Positions 22,584 to 34,200 of a DNA stretch of 64,000 nt are shown here, in pieces. Position numbers and translations under genes: made by a program. Numbering within the stretch: position 1 is the stretch's first letter; the number at the start of each line of letters is the position of its first letter. The notes beneath the pieces were generated by a model. The model ran no database searches. It was not told where the DNA came from and was given only the letters and a program-made list of their open reading frames with translations. The stretch is taken from contig NCSJ02000028.1 of assembly GCA_002812745.2 (NCBI GenBank), forward strand, positions 1-64,000, in the 5' to 3' direction. Source of the stretch: Scytalidium lignicola. Taxonomy: Eukaryota; Ascomycota; Leotiomycetes.

Positions 22584-25500
22584 GACCCTTGGAGAAGAGT
22601 TTGGTGCGGGGTTCAAATCTAATGATTTTACAAAAACAGGGAAAGAATTCCGATTTGCTAGCTAACTAATCCACTAGTTCTAGGGTCTTTATCCGATAGG
22701 ATTAACTGCTAACATAGGCAGAGAGATTGTATGTAATAGTTACCCGTTTAGTAGTAGGCGAAAAGCTCCTCCATCAACAAACCCTAATTCACCGTCAGAC
22801 CAAGGACCTCAAGAGCTCACCGCACAAGAATGTTATCCAATCACTAAGCCCTCTCCTCCATCCACCAATGTACCCCACTCTCCGCTCTTCTCCTCAATTT
22901 AATAAATAAAAAAGAGCCGAGGGACCGCCAAGGAACCTAATTTTCCTTTATTGTCTTCCTTTTCTTCCCCTCGCCCTGCTGATCTCCCGTTAGCCTTATG
23001 CACATGCACTTCTTGCCATGATCTATTAACGGCCCGGTTTTAATGCAGGGCAATTAATTTTTGCCAGGTTATCGTCTGATGATGGTACAATAGAATACGA
23101 TATCCGGGACTCCGCGATAGCTGAATTCGAACCTCGGCATTGTGGTTTACTGCGGAGGTACTTTTCTTTTTTTTTCTTTGAGGATCAATTTAGCTATTAT
23201 TAGATATGACCGAATTCTAGAATTTGAACAGAAGGAATGTCTGCTAGTAAAACAAGTTGAGATTTTCACAGGGTAGCTGAAATCGACATAGTGAATTAAG
23301 GCTGAAGATCATTTATGTATGTGCTTTACCAGGCTGTCAGGTTAGTAACTGCATGCTCCTTGCATGTGTGTAAAAATAAATTGGTTTAGAGTTTAAATCT
23401 CCTAGTTTATATCTGTAGTTCACGGTAGGTTAGAAACTGTAGGGTGTATTGACGATTGTTATTCTGTAGTTATCAATATACGCAGAGCTGAAAGTTTCGA
23501 ATATCTAGCAGCCTTATTTCCAAACTTCGTAAAAATCTACTCAAATTACAAGTGAGATGGGCCAGGTAGATGGTCTGGGTAACCTTTGTAGATTTAGAGT
23601 CTATGATTTTGCTCATACGGAATTATCGGATGCACTATAGAGTCAAAAGTAGCGCCGGAACTATTCTTCGGACCAGGAGTCTTTAACCTTTCAGCTTCTC
23701 TGAGTTGATTTAATGAGGATATGTCTATCGCTTTGATAGGTAGTGGTTGGTGTGAGTCTACAAACCGTGCAAAGGCTCTAACCTCAATAGGAGACGTACA
23801 GTACATACCCCGGCAGGAATATCAGCAGCTTTAACTAGCCTTATCTTGATACATGTAAATTTAGATGTGACAATATGACGTGAATCGTATTTTATGGCTC
23901 GGCGTGGTGTATGTGTTCATCTAGAAAAATTGCAAATGCTAAATGGTGTAGTCATCGGAGCAGTGATCTTCCACCCGCGGAATACTGGGCAAAAAATTAT
24001 CCGGGGTTGGCAACTTCCCTCCCCGCAAATTGTCAACCACACAAGATCTTCAACACCACTACCTTTTATTACAGGACTGCACAAGGTAATCTTTCCCTTT
24101 CAAGTCCCGATATTGTATTTAGCCTGAGTATTGTGAATGCGCACCTGCCGATAGCCACGCCATCATTGTGCTCCCAATATGTCGGTCAGGGCGTGTGGAC
24201 GGCCGGGATTTTGGGGCTGGTTTGGCAGGCAACATGCCGGTCGTGGTCCTAAGAGGAACATGGTTGCTCCGAGTGGCGGCATTTCTCAACGAAGTATTCC
24301 AGCTTTATCATTGCTCCCCGCAGTGGAGATCAGAGAGCACAATTTCTTCGGGGTGAAAAAGGTTGGCGCTGGAGAAGGGCCGAAGATATACTATGCAGAC
24401 GAGTTGAAGTCGCCTAGATACGCTCTAGGCTTAGTGCGACCAGAATTCTACGATGCTCCGTGGTAGGGTGGTCAAGCAAAAGCAAAGGGGTTGGAGGTCA
24501 CAGGGTGTAGGGTGGTATTGTATTCAGGCTATGATAAGCTAAGCGCTTACTTTGATAGAGTATTTTTCTGTCTTCATCTCATGATTATCGTCGATGAGGC
24601 CTGACAAGTCTGAAAAGAGACTCTACTGAGGTATGTAACTTCTGCTGAGAGGCGCATCTGAGGCGGAATCTTCTTCAAGTGGCTTGGTGCAGGCGACAAA
24701 TGTGCGAGATGAGTTTTTACAGAGATTCAGAATGCCGCTTTTTTATCCTCCTGGATCATTCCGTAGTATTCAGGACCGAATGGGCAACACAAGTTCAACT
24801 TAACCTGATAATTGGACGCATGAAGAGGTGGTGAGATGAATCTGGGGCATTGCTAGGGGAATGTAGGGTATAAGGGATACGATCAGTTGATTGGAGAAAG
24901 CCAGATTAGGGTTTTCGGCAATACTGCAAGCAGAACTGCAGAACCAAGCAAAACGCCTACGATCCCCTTGCCACAACGTTACGAGTACCGTGACTGGCAT
25001 CCAGGTAACTCCTCTCTTTCGTCTCTGTGGGCCACGACTTGCCCCGTTGTACTACTACTGTGTGGCAAACAAAAGCTCCGAGACCTCGCGGAGGCCACGA
25101 GTTTAGATTGGAGTCTTGTCGACTGGTGTTCCCCTGAAATGCAGCCACACTTCCCCCGCACAAAGCCTCTTTTCTCCCCATATCCAGGCTCGGACCGATA
25201 ACCGAGCAAGCAAATAATACTGTTCGTCTCGTTCGTAGCAAGTTGCGAGTTCCTGAGAAACCCAAAATTTGCAGATGGCAACGTTGAACCAAATGGAGGT
25301 TCTGTGACTTGTGATACCAAGTACCAAGGGTGGTCAAGTTGTGCGATGCCAGCTGGTGGAACTTTACTTTGCTTCAAGGGTGTGGTTAGCTATCACACGT
25401 TCTGGGGTCATCCGAGACTAGCATGGGAGCTCGGTAGATATGGAGAACATGGCACTGGGTCCCTGGCTTACCCATCTGATTGATTCCTGCGCCAACCCTT

Positions 25501-26250
25501 TCATTTACTGTGAGTCCAAGTCTTTGTTTGTTTTCGTGCCCTAATTAATCAATCAATCAATCATAGTTAATATACAGGCACAGTAGTGTGCTCTCGACCC
25601 TGCTGTCTCCATTCAAAGTTCTTATTGCCCTGTGGTACGGAGTACAGTGCTGTGCTTTTTCTTGGTACCGTTGTGCAGATTAATTAACTGGCGTCTTTAG
25701 TTAAGCCCTCTATTCCGCCCAACTTATACAACGCATCACGCCGGATCTCGGTCTCGGTCAGATCACGGCCAGATTTCGGTCTTGAATGGACATTTTTTGC
25801 CCTTTACCAGCTTCGACATATTTTCTTCTATCTTTCTATACACACTGCCGGCTCATGGGCGGCTGATGTACCCCACTACCACACGAAGAATTGCCTGAAC
25901 CATGACCACGTCAGGGGGTGTCGTTCACAGTCGGAGAATCGTCCTTCAGTCCTCATCTCATGTATTTGTTACTGGACTCCATGGGGACGGTTCTCCTACC
26001 CATGACTCGCTCCACACTCCGTAGCCTTAACGTGAAGGCTTGTCTTTTCCAAGGGCCTATCCTAGTCTTGCTTCCATGGTCCAGATCCAGTCTAACTTCG
26101 GTCCTATTTGGTCTATCTTTCTGATATATCAGTATATATTGTGAGCCTGGGATCCTGTTCTTTTTCTTCTTCGTGGGTATCGACTCGCTCGTCTTCTGCC
26201 TTTCTCTTGTAAATAGTTTAGAAGGTCAGATCACGGCCACGGTCAACATC
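22584..26250. other. AT-rich gene-poor island, second part, with coding-like fragments
   Basis: Mostly non-coding. Three fragments look more protein-like than chance: 23594-23806 minus (70 codons, ATG start), 23911-24252 plus (113 codons, six Cys, with the stretch DLPPAEYWAKNYPGLATSLP) and 24179-24466 plus (95 codons, ending ALGLVRPEFYDAPW). None matches a family I know, and the last two overlap in different frames, so splicing or decay may be involved. A TCAA microsatellite lies at about 25547-25564. The last 300 bases before 26251 are the promoter/leader of the glucanase gene. Confidence 0.4.
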
Positions 26251-29200
26251 ATGGTCCTCCTTCGTACTGGTCTGCTGTCGCTGCTGGCGATCAGCGCAAC
26301 ATGCGAACCCATCTCATATCAAGGATACGCAAAGGGAAGCCCATCTCTACACCTCCCACACCAGCCAGCGAAACGAGGATACGCAATGGGCAGTCCCGAT
26401 CTGAAACTTGAAGCAACCAGTCTTTCAGTTGGAGCCCGAGAGCTTGTGGACCGGGAGCTCGAGGAGCGACAAGGTACTGCATATTGGTTGGAGAGCATTC
26501 AACATCAGGGCGTATCTGCATTTGGGCCTGCAGGATTCCAGGTGTTCAGAAATGTAAAGGACTTCGGTGCTAAAGGTTGGTCACATGATTTATGATAGTC
26601 GTGTTGTGTAAAGGGGTTGAAAGCTGATTTAAATACCAGGTGATGGTGTCACGGATGATACAGCAGCTATCAATTCTGCCATGAAGTCTGGAGGAACATG
26701 TGAACAGGGCTGCACATCTAGCACCACTACTCCAAATGTCATCTACTTCCCGGCCGGTACCTACGTGGTTTCCGGATCGCTGTATATGCCGTACTACAGC
26801 ATGGTTATTGGCAACCCGAATAGTCTCCCTACGATTAAAGTAGTAGGCAACTTCGGCGGATATGTTATTGATGCCGACCCATACTATACACAAAATCAGA
26901 ACTGGGGTAATACCAATGTCTTTTACAGGCAAATTCGCAACCTCATTATCGACACAACTAGTGTCCCAGCAAATGTTGGCGTCACTGGTATCCATTGGCC
27001 CACTGCTCAAGCCACAAGTATTCAAAACGTTGTGTTGAACCTGAACAGCGCTTCTGGCACTACACACGAAGGAATTTTCATTGAAAATGGTAAGTCTGGA
27101 TTATATGTACATCAATTTGAATGCATCTGCTGACGTGGGGGAAAAAGGATCTGCTGGATTCATGACAGATATAACCTTCAACGGTGGTAATAGAGGTCTG
27201 GACACTGGTAATCAACAGGTACACACTACTTTTGTTTTTGTCTGTCGAGGAACCCTTTTCTTCTCGCTAACGTTAAACTATAGTTCACTATGCGTAACTT
27301 AGTTTTCAATAATTGCGTTACGGCAATTTTCCACAACTGGGACTGGGGGTGGGTATACCAAGGTATTACCATCAACAACTGCCAGGTCGGATGGGATATG
27401 TCGACGATAGCCGCCAACGCGAACCAGCAACCGACTGGTGCCGGGTCAGGATCAGTTACGATCGTCGATAGCTCCATCTCTAATACCCCCGTAGGAGTTC
27501 TTACCTCCTATGGAGCTCCACCAGACGATAATGTTTCAGCGGGCTCTCTTATCATTGAAAATCTTGCTCTGACCAATGTTCCAACAGCGGTCAAGTCCTC
27601 TGTGAATGGAGCAACACTTCTTGCTGGAGGGTCAACTACAATTGCAGGCTGGGGTCAAGGTAATAGATACACCCCTACTGGTCCACAAAAGTTCCAGGGA
27701 GCGATTACCCCGTTCAATCGACCAGGTTCTCTTGTTTCTGGAGGCAAGTTTTATACCAGATCCAAGCCCCAGTATAACACCTTGCCTGTATCATCTTTTG
27801 CGAGTGTTCGTAGCGCTGGTGCTAGAGGTGATGGAGTTACCGATGACACTACCGCTTTGCAGAACGTCATCAATAGTGCCACAAGCGCAGGACATGTTGT
27901 GTTCGTTGATGCTGGTACCTACAAAGTAACAAGCACAATAACCATCCCTGCCGGAGCGAAGATAGTTGGAGAAGCATACTCAGTGATTATGTCCAGTGGT
28001 AGTTTCTTTAACAATATGAACAGCCCTCAGCCAGTTGTCCGTGTAGGAACAGCTGGCTCAACCGGTCAAGTGGAGTGGTCCGATATGATCGTCAGTACCC
28101 AAGGTGCTCAAGCTGGAGCCGTCCTCATCGAGTGGAACTTGTCCTCACCAAGTGGCTCGCCATCTGGCATGTGGGATGTGCACGCTAGAATTGGTGGATT
28201 CGCTGGATCAAATCTTCAGGTTGCTCAATGCGTTAAAACCCCTACCAGCACTGCAATTAACAATAACTGTATTGCTGCATACATGAGTATGCATGTCACC
28301 CCGTCTGCTTCCGGACTGTACATGGAGAACAATTGGCTGTGGACTGCAGACCATGATATTGATGACGCGAGCAATACCCAGATCACAATTTACAATGGAA
28401 GAGGTTTGTATATTGAGAGCACTGCTGGTAATTTGTGGTTGTAAGTTTTTCACCTCTTAGAATCTGTGGAAACAAAACGAGGCTAACTACAATGCAGGGT
28501 GGGTACTTCTGTTGAGCACCACACTCTATACCAATACCAGTTCGCCAACACCCAGAACTTGTACATGGGATTCATCCAAACCGAGACGCCGTACTACCAA
28601 CCAAACCCTCAAGCTCCAGCCCCATTCAGTGTGGTCTCATCTCTCAACGATCCCGACTTTGCCTCCACTTGTGCCGGCAAAGGAGCAACCTGCTACGACG
28701 CCTGGGGCTTCCGACTCCTCAACTCCAACAACGTCCTTGTCTATGGCGCTGGCCACTACTCCTTCTTTAATAACTACGATGGCGACTGCCCGGCTGTCAA
28801 CGGTCCTGAGAACTGCCAGCTCAACATTATCTCCCTGGAAGGATCATTTAGCAACGTCAACTTCTACTCTCTCAGTACAGTGGGAACGACAAACATGGTT
28901 ACCAAGAACGGTGTTACGCAAGCAGTGTACTCTGATAATGTTGATACTTTTGCCGACACTATTGCCCTGTACCAACCAGGTGCTAATACTGGTACTGGCC
29001 CATCTACGTCGACTACTCTTACAACATCTACAACAACTGCGAGATCTTCAACATCTGCGACATCTAGCCCAACCTCACCTCCTACCAGTGGGGGATGGTC
29101 ATCCTTAGGCTGCTACACGGACAGTGTAACAGCGAGATCCTTACCCGTTGCTGAGGGAGTGACAGGTGGCCCAACAGAAATGACCGTTGAGGCATGCCAA

Positions 29201-29884
29201 TCTGCTTGTCTTGCAGCTGGATACAGCCTTGCAGGAGTAGAGTATGCTGATGAATGCTGTAAGCTATTCCCCTATTCCTGAAACTTTATATGCTATCTCT
29301 TTCCGTTACCAAGCTCTTCCTATTCCCTCATAGTCTTCCTCAACTAATCTGATTGTTGCTTTAGACTGTGGTAATTCTCTCCAAAACGGTGCCGCTCCGG
29401 CGTCTAGTGGCTGCAACATGGCCTGTGCCGGTAACAGCGCTGAGACCTGTGGTGGATCTAACCGTCTGAATATCTACTCTCATGGTGGTTCTACCAGCCC
29501 ACCGCCACCGCCACCTCCATCAGGTGGCTGGAAACTCCTAGGGTGTTATACTGATTCTGTTGCTGCACGAACTCTTGCAAACGGAGAGGGTGTAACTGGT
29601 GGGCCAACCGCAATGACTGTTGAGCTTTGCCAGGCGGCTTGCAGTGCTGGGGGTTTTTCATACGCAGGAGTCGAGTATGCTGACGAATGCTGTAAGTCTT
29701 GTTTCTGCGCTAAGATTGTATGGAATATATGCTAATATGATTAATAACAGACTGTGATAACGCTCTCCGCAACGGTGGTGGACCTGCTCCCGACGGCAAT
29801 GCTGGTTGCAACATGGCTTGTGCTGGCAACCCAGCCGAAACCTGCGGTGGATCCAACAGACTTGATCTGTATCAATTAAGTTAG
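26251..29884 (+). CDS. Secreted GH55-type beta-1,3-glucanase with two C-terminal WSC domains
   Basis: Seven exons give 1,074 residues: 26251-26575, 26640-27089, 27148-27218, 27284-28440, 28498-29258, 29365-29691 and 29751-29884. All introns are GT-AG and keep frame. Residues 1-18 form a signal peptide (MVLLRTGLLSLLAISATC). Two pectate-lyase-like beta-helix modules follow, each opening with a GDGVTDDT motif at about residues 107 and 462, the layout of GH55 exo-1,3-glucanases. A Ser/Thr-rich linker (about 838-866) leads to WSC 1 (GCYTDS...EYADECYCGNSLQNGA) and, after a Pro-rich linker, WSC 2, each with the usual eight-Cys pattern and CGGSNRL ending. WSC domains bind fungal cell-wall or related glycans. 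Likely acts extracellularly on laminarin or cell-wall glucan. The last two introns sit at the identical place in each WSC domain, showing a duplicated module. Confidence 0.9.
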
Positions 29885-30532
29885 ATAATGACGTCCACTT
29901 AAAAAAANTATGGCTTGTTGTGCATGTGTTATAATGAAAATATGAAGAAACAAGGCATGCTATATATGTATATATTTTAACAGCATTGATGAACATAGGA
30001 GGGAAGACGAGCAAATGGATTACAACTAGTCATTCCTTAGATAGGCGATCTATCTTGGTATGATATGGGTTAAAAATATGAAAACTTGTACATACTTAAC
30101 TTTGGTCCTGTACTGTAAAAGAAATTGTGCTGTATGAATAAGTAAAGAAGAACATATCTGTGCCACCTCCACTTTCATACGTATTAGTTCCGCTGAACAA
30201 TTACTGCGACAATTGCTATGGCCACAGCTACTTTATGTATATTAGCCCACTCAGTAGCTCTCTGAATCTAAACCGATTCAATTGTTCGGAATAATTCTAT
30301 GTTTTTGCATAATTACCTCGGGACGGCAATCCTAACCTATCTGAGTGGCAACTTTAGGAGTGCGGACGAGTACTCCATATTATCTGAGCACGCTGGGGAC
30401 GGGGTCACGGCTGACAGCGGGTTCTAACGGGCGTGCCGAAACGAGAATCAAGCTTAAAAGGGTGGAAACGCCACACGCACAAACAACCAATTTGTCAATG
30501 AAAAAATGGGCCCAAAAAATTAAAATTACAAA
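29885..30532. other. Intergenic region downstream of the glucanase gene
   Basis: This contains the glucanase 3' UTR (with an N after an A run at 29908) and AT-rich spacer. No coding sequence is visible. The last bases, up to the A/T-rich stretch before 30533, lie 3' of the 5S gene on the other strand. Confidence 0.5.
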
Positions 30533-30651
30533 ACATACAACAGAAGGTATTCGCTGGTCGTCACCGACCCAACTACTGATCTCCCGATCTGAGGCTTATG
30601 TATGGCAGAGCGGACGGGATGCCCAGTATTCCTCAGTCTATGGTCGTATGT
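30533..30651 (-). rRNA. 5S ribosomal RNA
   Basis: Read on the minus strand, the 119 nt begin ACATACGACCATAG and end TTCTGTTGTATGT, closing the terminal helix I exactly. Inside are hallmarks of fungal 5S RNA: CATCCCGTCCGCTC, CATAAGCC and AGTAGTTGGG...GACCAGCGAAT. A T-run follows at the 3' end, as expected for an RNA polymerase III terminator; the A/C-box promoter is internal. In many Pezizomycotina 5S genes are scattered singly among protein genes, as here. Helix II differs from the sequence I remember for Neurospora but in a paired way: CTGAGG opposite CCTCAG. Confidence 0.88.
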
Positions 30652-31252
30652 GACAGTTGTATTCATAAACACACTTATATGTAACACAAATGGTAGAGCG
30701 GAGGCTTGATTTCACTTTCTTGGGGGAACAGGCGTGCAGGGGTATCGTTGATAGTTGCATCTAATACACTACTTGTAAAATACCCCATGTATCATATTTG
30801 GTAATACTATGATTACTTATTCTGAAAATGAGTAACTTATATCATATCCTACAGTACTAATAATAATTGTGTCATTTACCCCTCCTCCACGGGGCCTAAT
30901 CGAATTGGGTATCTCTGGAATGCACAGCGAACGTCTGCCTAGGCCACGCTGACGCGAGAGAGAGGAGACGATTGGATGATGAGGGGCAACAAGTCTCCAG
31001 CTGCACCACGCCATCTTCAAAACGCATCACCGCCAATAGACACCTCGGTCTTGGGACGAGCTTGGCTGCTCACTACAGTATTAGTAAACGGCGTCCTCCG
31101 CAGGTCAGGTCGATACATTAATTAATAAACCATGTGTTCCCCGCCATAGGGCTGAGACAGGATCAATCTTCTGTTCCTACACTTTGGGCTGCTGGCTTCA
31201 AGAAGTTTGAACAGGTCGCACAACAGTTAACCCAGGCATTTGCAAAATTAAA
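30652..31252. other. Intergenic region between 5S rRNA and the NLR gene
   Basis: This is the upstream region of the 5S gene (minus) and the promoter of the NLR gene (plus). No coding sequence or RNA gene is recognised. The only frame here, at 30817-31020 on the minus strand, is without similarity. Confidence 0.45.
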
Positions 31253-34200
31253 ATGTCCACCAGAGCTCCAAACCAGGAGTTCTTGGACATTTGGGCAGAT
31301 GCTGAGGCAGACTACATTCGTGTGACAGGACACTCATTCAAGGAATTTGTGAGGCCAAACTCTGCAACGGAGTTGGAGTATGTCTTAACAAATGAGCATG
31401 GCCATTTTGTCCAGGCGAGAGGGCGGGGGAAAAGTCCCATCCTTCACTTCCTCCACGTCTCCCTTAAGCCACTCCAGGCCGTGAGCGACATTGTTATCGG
31501 CGGGGCATCAATGGCAAGAGCGCCCAAGGTCCAGTATGAAATAACTACTAGAGGCTAATAGACTCTCTAATAGGCCTTTCCACCGGCTGGGACAATATGG
31601 GCTGCTGCTACCTTTCTCATTAATGCGGCCGACGGAGTGAGCGATGCATATGATAAGATTGAAGAGCTCTTCTCCAGACTAGAAGATTTCATGATTCGCC
31701 TGAACCATTACACTGCTATGCCAAAAGTGGACCAGGACTTGAGGCGCCTTTTAGCAAAAATCCTGAGAAGTCTGCTACTCCTGATCGCGATGCAGACAAA
31801 GATCACGCAGAATATGCCCAAACACAGAATAAAGGAATACTTCAGGCAACTTGGACATACTGATGATGCAAATGAAGTGCAGGGCGAGCTTGATAATCTG
31901 GATAAGCTAACACAGCAAGAAAGCTCGTTAGGAATAGTTCTGATTCAGGAAAACCAGATAGTTGAGATAAGTAGAATGCAGGATTTTAGGGGTGCTACTG
32001 AAAAGGCTCAAGCAACACAGTTGAAAAAGTTGGATGAAGAAGCGATGAAAAATGAGAGCTTTAGAAATGCTTCTCAAACAGCTCATGCAGCACAACTGAA
32101 AAAATTAGATCAGATTGCTGATGCAATTACAGGTACTACTATTCTGGGATGGCGTATTACACTACAGGAAATACTGACAATTTTGAAGAAACTAAAGAGG
32201 ACCCGGTGCGAAAGATCAGAAAGGCACTAAAACCTGATATGACAGCTGTCGAGTCATCTCTTAAACGTAATCTGCGGCCAAAACTCTCTGGAACTTGCGA
32301 ATGGGTTTTGAAAAACGAGATTTTCCAGCTTTGGGTCAATGGAAAGGCACCTATACTACGTATCACCGGCAAAGAAGGCGCAGGAAAAACTGTTCTTACA
32401 GCTGCAGTTATCGAACATCTCCAATCAAAATTCAGTCAAGGAGCTCAGGTATCTTCGACGGTATCCATTGCATACTTTTTCTATGAAAACAAGGCTACAA
32501 TACCACAGATGTTTAAGACTATGTCTTACATGATCGCGAAGAGTGATAAGATCTACTGCAAGCAGATGGAGAGCACAGTTGCCGACGTTGATGACACGAG
32601 TTCAATCGATTCTCTGTGGAGAATGTTATTCACTGATCCGTTCAGTAACGAAGATGGTGAGAATTCAGTCATGCTAGTTGTTGATGGGTTAGATGGAGGA
32701 AATTCAGAGCAGTTGAATGCATTCCAGACACTAGTTGAAGAACTGCAGGAGAGTGTTGTAGATGGTGACGAGGACGCGCCTCGGATTAAGCTTCTTCTTG
32801 TTTCACGGCCAGATGGAGAGTTATCGATGCTCTTAGATGATGAGGATAGCACTACGAAGGACATTCCTCTTATCGAAATCCTGCCTGAAGATAACCAGGA
32901 AGATATTGACAACTTCATTCAATCTAAGCTGGCTCGGCTGACGAACTTGAAGGGTGATGACCGGCAGTATATTGTGGATACACTAAGAAAGAATGCCGAT
33001 GGAATGTTTCGTTACATCAGTCTCACGATTGATGAGATCCTGCACAAGCGGATGCCACAAGAGATGAGAAACGCGGTAGATCGCTTACCTAAAGGTCTTG
33101 ATGAGGCATTTCATCGGATTTTGCAGAGATTTAGCACCATTCTTGACGAAGATGCTATCATTGATCTCAATATCTTTTTAGAGTGGGTGGCTTGCGCCGA
33201 GGAACCCATAAGCCTCGAGAACTTGAACCAAATCATTCAATTCCAAAGGAGTTATGGGCCATATTCAGGACTCGAGCATGATCTGAGGAAAAAATACGCA
33301 TCCTTGTTTGTTTTGCAAAGAGCAGATAATCTCACCTCAGAGGATCTAATGAGTGAGGAGGTTCTAGAGGACAGTGATGAAGATGAAAGTTTTATGGAAA
33401 CGGCTAGAAATTCTGATGCTGACAGCGACACTCCTGCGGAGAAATCTCTACGAGATGGAAATACTATATCAGATCCTCTAACAACCATTGTCAAGATTAA
33501 CCACGGTATTTATGAGTTTTTTGCTAAGAAGGGTAAGGCTGGGGCACAGGTGGGAGTTGATCTGAAGGAAGCAAACTTGACGATCGCATTGAAGTGTATG
33601 GGACTCATCAGTGAAAAGTTTGATGAGGCTGAAAAATGGCTTTCTGATTATGCATCCTGTTTCTGGTTTTCTCATCTGAAAAACGCAGAATCCCTCCAAG
33701 TTTCAACTGAAGTCAAACAGACCGTTGCTGGATACGTTTTACGATTACTTCACAATCCTGATATTATTGGAAAGTGGAGATATCAAGTTAATATTAACTA
33801 CCTGTCAACCAGCTTTTTCATTTCGAATGATTATATTGAGGTGTTTCAAAAGTGGCTCACCGGGCTAGGTGAATGGCAACCTGATGATGCAGAAGATGCA
33901 GCATGGTTGAAAACATTAGTAGAAGATCCGAAGTCCTTCAAAAAGAATGTCCTTAAACCTCTGGCAATGGATTCAGCTGGAGCTTGGCTGAAAACGGAAA
34001 TGGACAGAACACTTCCGCCGTTCAATTTCTTACATTTCTATTTGAAAATGGTAAGATGAAACAGGCAATATTGGTTATTGGATAGATTATCAGACGCTAA
34101 CTACAACTCCTAGATCGACTCCGAAGATATAAATGCTGCTCTAGAATGGCCAGAGCTAGAGGAGATCAGTGAGGAACAGATTCTTAATGCAGCTAGGTGG

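Noticed and set aside
25000..25400. Overlapping minus-strand frames in the AT-rich island edge
   Set aside because: Several overlapping frames with no domain, as expected by chance in a locally GC-richer patch.
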